Shown piece after piece: positions 8,305 to 18,942 of a stretch of 64,000 bases of DNA; position 1 is the first letter of the stretch, and each line of letters begins with the position of its first letter. Made by a program: the position numbers and the translations under genes. The stretch lies in the NCBI RefSeq assembly GCF_964063345.1, contig NZ_OZ061318.1:868001-932000 (forward strand), written 5' to 3'. The stretch is from Pseudomonas lini. Its GTDB lineage: Bacteria > Pseudomonadota > Gammaproteobacteria > Pseudomonadales > Pseudomonadaceae. The notes under the pieces were generated by a model. The model made no database searches. It worked only from the letters and a program-made list of their open reading frames with translations, and had not been told where the DNA came from.

Positions 8305-10971
8305 TCACGCCAGACGCGAGAGCATTTCCTTGGCTTCGCTCTTCTGACCGGCATCGCCCTCGGTCACCACCTCATTAAGGATGTCCCGAGCGCCGTCGTT
8401 GTCGCCCATGTCGATGTAGGCCTGGGCCAGGTCGAGTTTGGTGGCGACTTCGTCGGTGCCGGAGAGGAAATCGAAGTCCGGCTCATCGGCCGCGGAGGCC
8501 AAAGCATCTTCCTCGGTGAAGCTCGGCTCACCGAGGCTCTGGGACAGGCGATCCAGCTCGGCATTGACGTCGTTGAGTTCGTTTTCGAAGGCGTCAGGCT
8601 GATCCGGGGTGGCGTCCATTTCATCAGCCAGTGACAGGTCGAAATCCGCAGGCAACTCCAGGTCGTCGAGCGTCGGCTCGGTCACGGATGGCGCTTCGGC
8701 GGCAGGCAAGTCCTTGAGGTCTTCATCCAGACTCAGCAGGAAGTCATCTTCGGCCAGCGTTGCCGGGGAGGCATTGCCACCCAGATCCATGTCCAGGTCG
8801 AAGTCCGACAGATCGTCGAGGTTTTCCTTGATTTCAGTCTGTTGCTGCAACACCGACTCAAAACTCAGGTCGTCGTCCAGCGGGAATTCGTCCAGCTCAG
8901 CCAGAGCTTCTGGTGCTGGCTCTGGCTCCGGTGTTGGCTCTGGCTCTGGCTCCGCCAAAACAACTGGCGCGATCGGAGTAGCCGCCTCCAGATCGTCCAG
9001 ACTCAGATCGAATGCACTGTCGAAGTCGGACAATGCCGGTTCCGGGGCTTGCGGTTCGTCCAGCAGGAGGTCCTTGACGTATTGCGCGTCCAGCTCGGCG
9101 GCGATTGCCGCGGCGGCCAGACCACCCGCAACTGCGACCGCCATCGCCGGGAAGCGGCTTTTCAACTCTTCGACCCGGGCGAAGTTATCGCCGTTTGCCA
9201 CCAGTTGACGCTCCTGAGCGACGAACGCATCGCGGTCGCCCTGCTGACCGTAGACTTCCATCAGCTTCAAGCGCAGGTCACTGCGTTGCGGCTCTTGCTT
9301 GATAGCGTCTTCCAGCAATGCGGCGGCTTGATTCAGACGACCGCCCACAATGTGCGACTGCGCCTGAGCCAGTACGTCGTCGGAACGATCGGAACGCTCG
9401 GCGGCAGGCGACACCAGTGGTGCAGCGATCGGCGGCGTCACCACAACCGGAGCAATCACCGGGGCCGGTGCAGGCGCTGGTGCTGGTGCTGGTGCTGGTG
9501 CTGGTGCTGGTGCGGTCGCAAGTTTCACACTCGGCGGCGGAACTTCCAGGCCTTCGAAGCTGCTTTCTGGCAAATCCTGGTCGACGGAGAACTCTTGTTC
9601 CTCCTCCAAGGCACGGGCCATGCGCAGATGCTTCTCGGCCTCTTGCTGAGCTTTGCGGCGGCGGGCCAGCAACAGCAGCAAGAGCAGCAGCACCACCGCA
9701 CCGCCACCCACCAGCCCCAGCAGGATCGGGTTGGTCAGCAGCTCGTTGAATTTCTGATCATCGGATGCCGCAGGCGTTGGCTCGACAGCTGGCGCCGGAA
9801 CGGCTTCTGGCGCAACAGCTTCTGGTGCAGGTGCCGCGTCCGCAGGCGTTGCCGCAGGGTTGGTCGCCAGCTCAGCCGACATCGCCGGAGCGGTCGCCGG
9901 CGCGCCCGCGCCGCCTTCGGCCTGCAGTTTGGCCAACTGATTGTTCTTCAGCTCGATCAGGCGTTGCAGCTTGTCCAGCTGACTTTGCAGATCGTTCATG
10001 CGGCTTTTCTGTTCAGCGTTGTCACGACGAGCCGCGTCGAGGCTTTCCTGGGTGACGGCCAGTTTGTCGCTCAACGCTTTCGCATCACCGGCGGCACCTT
10101 TGCCACGGCCCTTGCCAGTCTCGGCAGAGACCAGGCTCAGCTTGTCTGTGGCAGGTTGCGATGAAGCACCTTCACCGCGAGCGCGTTTGGTGGCGTCAAG
10201 TTGCTGCTGACCGGCTCCTGGTTTCGCCACGTAGCGACGGCCCTGACGCCACGCGGTGTTCTGCGCGGCGACCTCAGCGACAGCCTTGGGTTGCGGCAGG
10301 TTGGTGCTCTGCACCTGATCAGGCAGACGCAGCACCTGACCGGTTTTCAGTCGGTTGATGTTGCCGTCGATGAACGCATCCGGGTTCAGCGCCTGGATGG
10401 CCAACATGGTTTGCTGGATCGAACCGCCGTTACGCGCCTTCGCGGCAATTTCCCACAGGGTATCGCGCGGCGTGGTGGTGTGTTGCGACGACTTGGTGGC
10501 GCCGGTGACTGGCGCGGTCACTGTTTGGGATGGCGCCGGTTGCGCGGCCGCATCGGCGGTCTGCGGCGAGAATTTGGACGGATCGAGCAGCACGCTGTAA
10601 TCGCGCAGCAGACGACCGTTGGGCCACATCACCTGAACCAGGAATTTCACCATCGGTTCGGACAGCGGTTTGCTGGACGTGACGCGCAGGATGCTTTTGC
10701 CGCTGGCGTTAAGTACTGGAGTGAAGGTCAGGTCGTTGAGAAACGCCTGACGATCGACACCGGCCTTGGCGAAATCTTCGGGCGAGGCCAGGCTCGGCAC
10801 CACTTCGGCAGCCGTGAGGTCCTTGACGTCGAGCAGCTCGATTTCTGCGACCAGAGGCTGGTTCAGCGTCGATTTCAGGGTCAACTCCCCGAGCCCGAGG
10901 GCATGCGCCATACCGGAGGACAGCGCCGAGGCGGCCGCTATTGCTAACACCAGTTTGCGAACTTGAACCAT
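8305..10971 (-). CDS. fimV: FimV polar hub / peptidoglycan-binding protein
   Basis: Large inner-membrane scaffold that in Pseudomonas supports type IV pilus assembly, polar protein placement and cAMP signalling. In its 888 residues: a signal peptide (about 1-24), the FimV N-terminal region beginning LGLGELTLKSTLNQPL, a LysM-type peptidoglycan-binding segment (about 165-215), a coiled coil (about 300-350, NAEQKSRMNDLQSQLDKLQRL), one membrane span near residue 420 (ILLGLVGGGAVVLLLLL) followed by RRRK, a long acidic cytoplasmic tail with an Ala-Pro repeat, and the C-terminal FimV motif with a TPR-like helix (KLDLAQAYIDMGDNDGARDIL). Order asd-usg-fimV-truA is standard for the genus. Confidence 0.95.
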   Translation of the reverse strand: MVQVRKLVLAIAAASALSSGMAHALGLGELTLKSTLNQPLVAEIELLDVKDLTAAEVVPSLASPEDFAKAGVDRQAFLNDLTFTPVLNASGKSILRVTSSKPLSEPMVKFLVQVMWPNGRLLRDYSVLLDPSKFSPQTADAAAQPAPSQTVTAPVTGATKSSQHTTTPRDTLWEIAAKARNGGSIQQTMLAIQALNPDAFIDGNINRLKTGQVLRLPDQVQSTNLPQPKAVAEVAAQNTAWRQGRRYVAKPGAGQQQLDATKRARGEGASSQPATDKLSLVSAETGKGRGKGAAGDAKALSDKLAVTQESLDAARRDNAEQKSRMNDLQSQLDKLQRLIELKNNQLAKLQAEGGAGAPATAPAMSAELATNPAATPADAAPAPEAVAPEAVPAPAVEPTPAASDDQKFNELLTNPILLGLVGGGAVVLLLLLLLLARRRKAQQEAEKHLRMARALEEEQEFSVDQDLPESSFEGLEVPPPSVKLATAPAPAPAPAPAPAPAPAPVIAPVVVTPPIAAPLVSPAAERSDRSDDVLAQAQSHIVGGRLNQAAALLEDAIKQEPQRSDLRLKLMEVYGQQGDRDAFVAQERQLVANGDNFARVEELKSRFPAMAVAVAGGLAAAAIAAELDAQYVKDLLLDEPQAPEPALSDFDSAFDLSLDDLEAATPIAPVVLAEPEPEPTPEPEPAPEALAELDEFPLDDDLSFESVLQQQTEIKENLDDLSDFDLDMDLGGNASPATLAEDDFLLSLDEDLKDLPAAEAPSVTEPTLDDLELPADFDLSLADEMDATPDQPDAFENELNDVNAELDRLSQSLGEPSFTEEDALASAADEPDFDFLSGTDEVATKLDLAQAYIDMGDNDGARDILNEVVTEGDAGQKSEAKEMLSRLA
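9475..9514. repeat. fimV: Hexanucleotide tract (GCTGGT)n inside fimV
   Basis: About six tandem copies of a six-base unit encode a run of Ala-Pro in the cytoplasmic part of FimV. The unit keeps the reading frame, so length changes would lengthen or shorten a flexible linker without breaking the gene. Confidence 0.85.
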
Positions 10972-11179
10972 AACCTCTTCCTTTGTTTGAACATTCCTCG
11001 GCCAGCGAGAAGGTGTTGATTGCCGCTGCCGTAAGGCATTGCGCGCGGCGACGAAGGGTCGTCGCGCGCGATCATTTCATTCTTGCAATGGGAAGCCCTG
11101 CGGGGTGGCTCACCTTAAGCATTCCGGCCGAACATGACGCTCGACGGGAATCATTCGAAAAATTGTTGCCAAGTATCTT

Positions 11180-12190
11180 TTACAGCAGGTCTTTTATCAA
11201 CAATTCAGCCACCTGCACAGCATTGAGCGCGGCCCCTTTGCGTACGTTATCTGACGTCAGCCACACATTAAGTTCCGCCGGATCGTCGATCCCGCTGCGA
11301 ACCCGACCAACGTAAACCACGTCCTGCCCTACCGCATCGCCTACCGGAGTCGGGTAATCGCCCGCCTCGACCAACTCGATACCGGGCGCAGCTTCCAGCG
11401 CTGCGTTGACTTTCGCCAGGTCGACAGCGCTCGAAGACTGCAAGGTCACGCTAAAGCTATCGCCGAAAAACACCGGAGCTTGAATGCAAGTGACGGAAAT
11501 CTTTAATGAAGGCAGCGCCATGACCTGACGCAGCTCGCGCACCAAGCGTTTTTCCAGCAGCGTATGACCCTGAGCATCAGGCGTACCGACTTGCGCCAGC
11601 AGGTTAAAAGCCATCTGCCGATCGAAGAACGCTGGCTCCAACGGGCGCACATTGAGCAGCTCAGCGGTTTGCCGGGCCAACTCAGTGACCGCTTCGCGGC
11701 CCTGGGCAGAGACCGCCAGACACGCCGTCAGGCTGATGCGTTGCAGGTCGAGCAAACCGAGCAACGGCGCCAGCACCACCGCCAGCGTCGCGGCCGAAGG
11801 GCTTGGGCTGCTGACCTGGAAGGGCTTTTTCAGGCCGGCCAGAATTTCAGCATTGGCCTCAGGCACTACTTGCGGCGCCTGATCGGCGGGCAAGGCGCCG
11901 GACAGGTCGATCAGTGAGCAACCGGCGGCCGTGGCACGCGGGGCGAAACTGAGGGTCACTGCCGGGCCGGCGGCAAAGAACACTAACTGGACTTTGGTGA
12001 AATCGAATTCATCAACTTCCCGCACCCGCACGTTCTTGCCGCGAAACGGTACCGAATGCCCGGCCGATTCACTGCTCGCCAGCAGGTGCAGGTTACCGAC
12101 CGGAAAATCCCGCTCTTCAAGAATCTGGACGAGTGTTTCGCCGACAGTACCGGTGGCGCCGATCACGGCAATATCGAAGGACTGGCTCAT
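11180..12190 (-). CDS. usg: Aspartate-semialdehyde dehydrogenase-like protein without catalytic Cys (Usg)
   Basis: Homolog of Asd with the Rossmann start FDIAVIGATGTVGETLVQIL and the C-terminal dimerisation region. At the place of the Asd active-site GNCT motif it reads SSPSPSAATLAVVLAP, so the nucleophilic cysteine is replaced and normal dehydrogenase activity is unlikely. This fits the Usg group, encoded beside asd in pseudomonads and near truA in enterics. The ATG at 12188-12190 gives 336 residues; an earlier in-frame start at 12247 lies outside the conserved N-terminus. Function unknown; a structural or regulatory role is inference. Confidence 0.85.
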   Translation of the reverse strand: MSQSFDIAVIGATGTVGETLVQILEERDFPVGNLHLLASSESAGHSVPFRGKNVRVREVDEFDFTKVQLVFFAAGPAVTLSFAPRATAAGCSLIDLSGALPADQAPQVVPEANAEILAGLKKPFQVSSPSPSAATLAVVLAPLLGLLDLQRISLTACLAVSAQGREAVTELARQTAELLNVRPLEPAFFDRQMAFNLLAQVGTPDAQGHTLLEKRLVRELRQVMALPSLKISVTCIQAPVFFGDSFSVTLQSSSAVDLAKVNAALEAAPGIELVEAGDYPTPVGDAVGQDVVYVGRVRSGIDDPAELNVWLTSDNVRKGAALNAVQVAELLIKDLL

Positions 12191-12286
12191 GGTTCTATCT
12201 CTGGCGAAACGGGGGGAGCGGCACTTTACCGGGTGGTTGGCGTGCAAGCAATTTCTGCCAAGGATTTGTGGCGCCTATACCGGCCT

Positions 12287-12377
12287 CATCGCGGGCAAGC
12301 CCGCTCCCACAGGTTTTGTGGGGCTCCCACATTTTGCATGCGACCCCAACCTTGTGGGAGCGGGCTTGCCCGCGATG
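12287..12377. repeat. REPIN between asd and usg
   Basis: CATCGCGGGCAAGCCCGCTCCCACAGG on the left and its inverse CTTGTGGGAGCGGGCTTGCCCGCGATG on the right enclose about 40 bases, a textbook Pseudomonas REPIN. Confidence 0.9.
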
Positions 12378-12418
12378 ACGGAATAGCAGACAACCGAACA
12401 CCCTCAGACTGTCGCGCA

Positions 12419-12450
12419 TAAAAAAACCCGCACCTCTTTCAAGGCACGGG
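12419..12450 (-). terminator. asd terminator
   Basis: Read on the minus strand: CCCGTGCC, an A-rich loop, GGTGCGGG, then seven or more T. The stem includes two G-U pairs. It lies just after the asd stop. Confidence 0.75.
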
Positions 12451-12471
12451 CTCTTTCATTTCATCAATCGA

Positions 12472-13584
12472 TCAACGCTCAAGCAAAATCCGCAGCATGC
12501 GACGCAGCGGTTCGGCCGCGCCCCACAGCAGCTGGTCGCCGACGGTGAAGGCGCCGACGAACTGCGAACCCATGTTCAGCTTGCGCAGACGGCCAACCGG
12601 CACATTCAGGGTACCGGTAACCTTTGTAGGGCTCAGTTCCTGCATGCTGATTTCGCGGTTGTTAGGCACCAGCTTGACCCAAGGGTTGTGCTGGCTGATC
12701 AGCCCTTCGATGTCGGCGATCGGCACGTCTTTGTTCAGTTTGATGGTCAGCGCCTGGCTGTGGCAACGCATGGCGCCGATGCGCACGCAGATGCCGTCCA
12801 CCGGGATCGGGCTCTTGAAGCGACCGAGGATCTTGTTGGTCTCGGCCTGGGCCTTCCATTCTTCGCGGCTCTGGCCGTTCGGCAACTCTTTGTCGATCCA
12901 CGGGATCAGGCTGCCGGCCAGCGGTACGCCGAAGTTTTCGGTCGGGTACGCGTCGCTGCGCATGGCTTCGGCAACACGACGGTCGATGTCGAGGATGGCG
13001 CTGGCCGGATCGGCCAGTTGATCGGCGACAGCGCCGTGGGTCACGCCCATTTGCTTGATCAGCTCACGCATGTGCTGCGCGCCGCCACCGGAGGCTGCCT
13101 GATAGGTCATGGCGCTCATCCACTCGACCAGACCGGCTTCGAACAGACCGCCCAAGCCCATCAGCATCAGGCTGACGGTGCAGTTGCCGCCGATGTAGTT
13201 CTTGGTGCCCGCGTCGAGCTGTTGGTCGATGACCTTGCGGTTCACCGGGTCCAGCACGATCACCGCGTCGTCCTGCATGCGCAGGCTGGAAGCGGCGTCG
13301 ATCCAGTACCCTTGCCAGCCGGCTTCGCGCAGTTTCGGGAAGACTTCGCTGGTGTAGTCGCCACCCTGGCAGGTCAGAATCACGTCGAGGGTTTTCAGCT
13401 CTTCAATGCTGTAAGCGTCCTTGAGCGGAGCAATGTCCTTGCCCACGGACGGGCCTTGGCCACCGACATTGGAAGTGGTGAAAAACACCGGCTCAATAAG
13501 ATCGAAATCCTGCTCTTCCAGCATCCGCTGCATGAGCACGGAACCGACCATACCGCGCCAACCGATCAGACCTACACGTTTCAT
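12472..13584 (-). CDS. asd: Aspartate-semialdehyde dehydrogenase
   Basis: NADP enzyme that reduces aspartyl phosphate to the semialdehyde, the branch point to lysine/diaminopimelate, threonine and methionine. It has the dinucleotide motif [18 protein letters not shown], the active-site cysteine in [12 protein letters not shown] near residue 134, and [14 protein letters not shown]. Its 370 residues match the gammaproteobacterial form. Its degenerate paralog usg is directly downstream, and leuB is directly upstream. Confidence 0.97.
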   Translation of the reverse strand: MKRVGLIGWRGMVGSVLMQRMLEEQDFDLIEPVFFTTSNVGGQGPSVGKDIAPLKDAYSIEELKTLDVILTCQGGDYTSEVFPKLREAGWQGYWIDAASSLRMQDDAVIVLDPVNRKVIDQQLDAGTKNYIGGNCTVSLMLMGLGGLFEAGLVEWMSAMTYQAASGGGAQHMRELIKQMGVTHGAVADQLADPASAILDIDRRVAEAMRSDAYPTENFGVPLAGSLIPWIDKELPNGQSREEWKAQAETNKILGRFKSPIPVDGICVRIGAMRCHSQALTIKLNKDVPIADIEGLISQHNPWVKLVPNNREISMQELSPTKVTGTLNVPVGRLRKLNMGSQFVGAFTVGDQLLWGAAEPLRRMLRILLER

Positions 13585-13650
13585 CGCAACTACACCTTCT
13601 TAAAAGTGGGCCGCTGCTTTCATGTTGAAAGTTGCAGCGGGCCAAAGAGA

Positions 13651-14733
<1,083 letters not shown>

Positions 14734-14812
14734 GCTTTCCTCATGTCATCAGTCGGCACGCCCTTGGGCACACCCGGAAAAATTCTATCGCTCGACGCTT
14801 ATGTTTCAGAGC

Positions 14813-15580
14813 TTATCGTTCAGCCATCAGCACCAGCACATCTGTACTGAACGAACCATCGGCCTCAATCTCAAAATATTCGCGAACTTCATTGCCCATC
14901 GATTGCTGCAACTCGAGGATCGCCGCGCGCATCACTTGCGGTGTGCGCATGCGCTCGACCCACGACGTGTATTCAAGGCGCAGCCGTTGGCGCGTGGTGC
15001 TGCGGGTATGCAACCCCGCTTCGCTGACCTGACGCAACCACTCGCCGGCAGAATAATCGCGCACGTGGCTGGTGTCGCGCAGCACTTCGACGCTTTGCAG
15101 GTAAGTGTCGAACAACGGGCTGCCCGGTGACAACACGTCGACGAACGCCGCCACCCCGCCCGGCTTCAGTACCCGGCGAACTTCGCGCAGGGCCAGCCCG
15201 AGGTCGCTCCAATGGTGCGCCGAATAACGGCTGAAAACGAAATCGAACTCGCCGTCAGCGAACGGCAAGCGCTCGGCGGCACCGAGTACGGTGGAGACGT
15301 TGCTCAAGCCGCGATCGACGGCAGCAGTGGCCACCACGTCGAGCATCTGTTGGGACAGGTCGTAAGCCACTACTTCCCTGACCAGCGAAGCCACGTGAAA
15401 ACTCACATGACCGGCGCCGCAACCCAAGTCCAGCACACGGGCATCGCCCTGCCCCGCCAGTTCAGCCTGTAGCAGCGCGAATTCAGTGCCTTGAGCGTGG
15501 ACGGCGCTGCTCAGGTAGGCCGAGGCCTGTTCACCGAATTGCTTTTGTACTACCTGACTGTGCTGGGCGGTGCTGGTCAT
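14813..15580 (-). CDS. Class I SAM-dependent methyltransferase
   Basis: Methyltransferase of 255 residues with SAM motif I VLDLGCGAGHVSFHVA near residue 47, motif II-like VVAYDLSQQMLDVV, and FDFVFSRYSAHHWSDLGLALREVRRVLKPGG, typical of the UbiE/Methyltransf_11 group. The substrate cannot be told from sequence. It sits between leuD and leuB, a position often occupied by such a gene in Pseudomonas, but nothing ties it to leucine synthesis. The name and role are left open. Confidence 0.85.
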   Translation of the reverse strand: MTSTAQHSQVVQKQFGEQASAYLSSAVHAQGTEFALLQAELAGQGDARVLDLGCGAGHVSFHVASLVREVVAYDLSQQMLDVVATAAVDRGLSNVSTVLGAAERLPFADGEFDFVFSRYSAHHWSDLGLALREVRRVLKPGGVAAFVDVLSPGSPLFDTYLQSVEVLRDTSHVRDYSAGEWLRQVSEAGLHTRSTTRQRLRLEYTSWVERMRTPQVMRAAILELQQSMGNEVREYFEIEADGSFSTDVLVLMAER

Positions 15581-15627
15581 GGGGACTTCCTATTTAGGGT
15601 TTAGCCTTGCGTTGTCTGGGCTGCCGT

Positions 15628-15700
15628 CATCGCGGGCAAGCCCGCTCCCACAGGTTTTGTGAACGGCGAAAATCACTGTGGGAGCGGGCTTGCCCGCGAA
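15628..15700. repeat. REPIN between leuD and the methyltransferase gene
   Basis: TCATCGCGGGCAAGCCCGCTCCCACAG and CTGTGGGAGCGGGCTTGCCCGCGA face each other with a short spacer of about 20 bases. Confidence 0.9.
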
Positions 15701-15734
15701 GAGGCCGGCCCTGATTACATCAATTTCGGATCAA

Positions 15735-16379
15735 TCACGCATCACGAAACAACCAAGGCTGGCTCGCGCGGTGTTTGGCTTCAAACGTGGCAATTGCCTC
15801 GTGGTCCTGCAAGGTCAGGCCGATATCGTCCAGGCCATTGAGCAGGCAGTGCTTACGGAACGCGTCAATCTCAAAACTCAACACCTTGCCATCCGGACGG
15901 GTCACGGTCTGAGCTTGCAGATCAACCTGCAACTGATAGCCCGGAGTCGCCTCTACTTGCTGAAACAGCTCATCGACTTCAGCGTCACTCAAGATGATCG
16001 GCAACAAGCCGTTCTTGAAGCTGTTGTTGAAGAAGATGTCGGCATAGCTCGGCGCGATGATGCTGCGGAAACCGTACTCTTCCAGCGCCCACGGCGCGTG
16101 TTCGCGGCTGGAGCCGCAACCGAAGTTCTCGCGGGCCAGCAACACGCTGGCGCCCTGATAACGCTCGGCGTTGAGGACGAAATCCTTGTTCAGCGGGCGC
16201 TTGGAGTTGTCCTGATACGGTTGCCCGACATCCAGGTAACGCCACTCATCGAACAGGTTCGGGCCGAAACCGGTGCGTTTGATCGACTTCAAGAACTGCT
16301 TCGGAATAATCTGATCGGTGTCGACGTTGGCACGATCCAAAGGCGCGACAAGACCAGTGTGCTGGGTAAAAGCTTTCAT
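15735..16379 (-). CDS. leuD: 3-isopropylmalate dehydratase small subunit
   Basis: Small (swivel) subunit of isopropylmalate isomerase, partner of LeuC. It starts [22 protein letters not shown], with IIPKQFL and the signature [16 protein letters not shown] followed by [17 protein letters not shown]. Its 214 residues are usual. It starts 11 bases after the leuC stop in the same operon. Confidence 0.97.
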   Translation of the reverse strand: MKAFTQHTGLVAPLDRANVDTDQIIPKQFLKSIKRTGFGPNLFDEWRYLDVGQPYQDNSKRPLNKDFVLNAERYQGASVLLARENFGCGSSREHAPWALEEYGFRSIIAPSYADIFFNNSFKNGLLPIILSDAEVDELFQQVEATPGYQLQVDLQAQTVTRPDGKVLSFEIDAFRKHCLLNGLDDIGLTLQDHEAIATFEAKHRASQPWLFRDA

Positions 16380-16390
16380 GCTGCGCTCCT

Positions 16391-17809
16391 TTAGATCAAT
16401 TCACGGACGTCGATGAAACGACCGTTCACAGCGGCGGCGGCGGCCATGGCCGGGCTCACGAGGTGCGTACGGCCACCGGCGCCCTGACGGCCTTCGAAGT
16501 TGCGGTTGGAGGTCGATGCGCAATGCTCGCCGGACTCCAAACGGTCCGGGTTCATCGCCAGGCACATCGAGCAACCCGGCTCGCGCCATTCGAAACCGGC
16601 TTCGAGGAAAATCTTGTCCAGACCTTCAGATTCGGCCTGAGCCTTCACCAGACCCGAACCCGGCACCACGATGGCCTGTTTGATGGTCGAAGCCACTTTG
16701 CGGCCCTTGGCGATGACGGCGGCGGCGCGCAGATCTTCGATCCGCGAGTTGGTGCAGGAGCCAATGAATACGCGGTCCAGCTGAATGTCGGTGATCGCCT
16801 GATTGGCGGTCAAACCCATGTACTTCAACGCGCGCTCGATGGAACCGCGCTTGACCAGGTCCATTTCCTTCGCAGGATCGGGAACGTTCTGATCGACAGC
16901 CAAGACCATCTCAGGCGAGGTACCCCAGCTGACTTGCGGTTTGATCTGAGTGGCATCGAGCTCAACGATGGTGTCGAACTTGGCATCCGCGTCGGAGACC
17001 AGGTCTTTCCAGGCCTCAACTGCCAAGTCCCATTCCGCGCCTTTCGGAGCAAATGGACGGCCCTTGACGTAAGCCACGGTTTTTTCGTCGGCGGCCACCA
17101 GGCCTACACGAGCGCCGGCCTCGATCGCCATGTTGCAAATGGTCATGCGACCTTCAACGGACAAGTCGCGAATCGCGCTACCAGCGAACTCGATGGCATG
17201 GCCGTTACCGCCGGCGGTGCCGATCTTGCCGATCACGGCGAGGACGATGTCCTTGGCGGTCACACCGAACGGCAATTGGCCTTCGACTACGACCTGCATG
17301 TTTTTCATCTTTTTCGCGACCAGGCACTGAGTGGCGAGCACGTGCTCGACCTCGGAAGTGCCGATACCGTGAGCCAGGGCACCAAATGCGCCGTGAGTCG
17401 AGGTATGGGAGTCGCCGCACACCACGGTCATGCCCGGCAAGGTTGCGCCCTGCTCCGGGCCGATGACGTGGACGATGCCTTGGCGGACATCATTCATCTT
17501 GAATTCGACGATGCCGTATTCGTCACAGTTGTCGTCGAGGGTCTGGACCTGCAAACGCGAGACCTGGTCGACAATCGCTTCGATGCCACCCTTGCGCTCC
17601 GGGGTAGTCGGAACGTTGTGGTCCGGGGTCGCGATGTTGGCATCGATGCGCCAAGGCTTGCGCCCGGCCAGACGCAGGCCCTCGAAGGCTTGCGGCGAGG
17701 TCACTTCGTGGATGATGTGACGATCGATGTAGATCAGCGCCGAGCCATCGTCGCGCTGCTTGACCAAATGCGAATCCCAGAGCTTGTCGTAGAGCGTTTT
17801 GCCGGCCAT
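16391..17809 (-). CDS. leuC: 3-isopropylmalate dehydratase large subunit
   Basis: Aconitase-family subunit holding the 4Fe-4S cluster that isomerises 2- to 3-isopropylmalate. It has [30 protein letters not shown], the first cluster cysteine in [12 protein letters not shown] near residue 353, and the CSMC pair in [16 protein letters not shown]. Its 472 residues are normal. It is first gene of the leuCD unit, divergent from a LysR gene with a palindrome between them. Confidence 0.97.
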   Translation of the reverse strand: MAGKTLYDKLWDSHLVKQRDDGSALIYIDRHIIHEVTSPQAFEGLRLAGRKPWRIDANIATPDHNVPTTPERKGGIEAIVDQVSRLQVQTLDDNCDEYGIVEFKMNDVRQGIVHVIGPEQGATLPGMTVVCGDSHTSTHGAFGALAHGIGTSEVEHVLATQCLVAKKMKNMQVVVEGQLPFGVTAKDIVLAVIGKIGTAGGNGHAIEFAGSAIRDLSVEGRMTICNMAIEAGARVGLVAADEKTVAYVKGRPFAPKGAEWDLAVEAWKDLVSDADAKFDTIVELDATQIKPQVSWGTSPEMVLAVDQNVPDPAKEMDLVKRGSIERALKYMGLTANQAITDIQLDRVFIGSCTNSRIEDLRAAAVIAKGRKVASTIKQAIVVPGSGLVKAQAESEGLDKIFLEAGFEWREPGCSMCLAMNPDRLESGEHCASTSNRNFEGRQGAGGRTHLVSPAMAAAAAVNGRFIDVRELI

Positions 17810-17925
17810 CAGACGGTTTCCTCATCAGCTTGTTTCTATGCCCCGGATCTTGAAAGTTTCAATAACCCCTTGGCTTGTGAGGTCGATCCTAGGGGGTTAC
17901 ATTAAATAACTCAAATTCATATTTT

Positions 17926-17940
17926 TTATGCTTTGCATAA
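17926..17940. promoter_or_regulatory. LysR-box-like palindrome between leuC and lysR
   Basis: TTATGC-TTT-GCATAA is a perfect inverted repeat of the T-N11-A type bound by LysR proteins. It lies in the 159-base divergent gap, 29 bases before the LysR start. AT-rich -10-like sequence surrounds it. Confidence 0.55.
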
Positions 17941-17968
17941 CCAACTGGAATGCCACCGAGACATCATC

Positions 17969-18859
17969 ATGGACCTCGCCAACCTCAATGCTTTTATCGC
18001 GATTGCCGAGACCGGAAGCTTCTCCGGTGCCGGTGAACGGCTGCACCTGACACAACCCGCCATCAGCAAGCGCATCGCCGGCCTGGAGCAGCAATTGAAG
18101 GTGCGGCTGTTCGATCGACTGGGCCGGGAAGTCAGCTTGACCGAAGCCGGTCGCGCCCTGCTGCCACGGGCCTATCAGATCCTCAATGTACTGGATGACA
18201 CCCGCCGCGCCCTGACCAACCTGACCGGCGAAGTCTCCGGTCGTCTGACATTGGCCACCAGTCATCACATTGGCCTGCACCGTTTGCCGCCCTTATTAAG
18301 GGCGTTCACCCGACGCTACCCACAAGTGGCGCTGGATATTCAGTTCCTCGATTCGGAAGTGGCCTACGAAGAAATACTCCATGGCCGCGCCGAACTGGCG
18401 GTAATCACTCTTGCACCGGAGCCTCACGCACTGGTCAAGGCCACGCCCGTGTGGGACGACCCGCTGGATTTCGTGGTCGCCCCGGAGCATTCGCTGATCG
18501 CTAATGGTCCGGTCAGCCTGGCGGATATCGCCCTGCACCCCGCGGTTTTCCCCGGCGGCAACACCTTTACCCACCACATCGTGCAGCGCCTGTTCGAAGC
18601 CCAGGGCCTGACGCCGAACATCGCCATGAGCACGAATTATCTGGAAACCATAAAGATGATGGTCTCGATCGGCCTGGCCTGGAGCGTTTTGCCGCGCACG
18701 ATGCTGGACGATCAAGTGGCGCGCATACCTTTGCCGGGCATACAGCTCACTCGCCAGCTAGGCTATATCCTGCACACCGAACGGACGCTGTCGAACGCGG
18801 CACGGGCCTTCATGGCTCTGCTGGATGCACAAATCGATCAGCCAGGGACTCGCGGCTAA
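17969..18859 (+). CDS. LysR-family transcriptional regulator
   Basis: LysR regulator of 296 residues. The ATG giving MDLANLNAFIAIAETGSFS is chosen; an in-frame upstream Met adds twelve residues not typical of the family. The N-terminal winged HTH covers about 1-60 (AGERLHLTQPAISKRIAGLEQQLKVRLFDR) and the periplasmic-binding-like effector domain fills the rest. It is divergent from leuC, so control of leuCD is a reasonable inference, perhaps sensing a leucine-pathway intermediate. The effector cannot be read from sequence. Confidence 0.9.
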   Translation: MDLANLNAFIAIAETGSFSGAGERLHLTQPAISKRIAGLEQQLKVRLFDRLGREVSLTEAGRALLPRAYQILNVLDDTRRALTNLTGEVSGRLTLATSHHIGLHRLPPLLRAFTRRYPQVALDIQFLDSEVAYEEILHGRAELAVITLAPEPHALVKATPVWDDPLDFVVAPEHSLIANGPVSLADIALHPAVFPGGNTFTHHIVQRLFEAQGLTPNIAMSTNYLETIKMMVSIGLAWSVLPRTMLDDQVARIPLPGIQLTRQLGYILHTERTLSNAARAFMALLDAQIDQPGTRG

Positions 18860-18942
18860 GCTGTGCTACTTCTTTTGTGCTACGCCTATAGAGCCCCAAA
18901 ACCCTGTGCCTAACGCCCAATTCAGCCCAAGGCCTGTGATCC

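Noticed and set aside
9475..9514. Possible CRISPR-like short repeats
   Set aside because: Pure hexanucleotide without spacers inside a coding sequence; a microsatellite, not CRISPR. No CRISPR array or cas gene was seen in the window.
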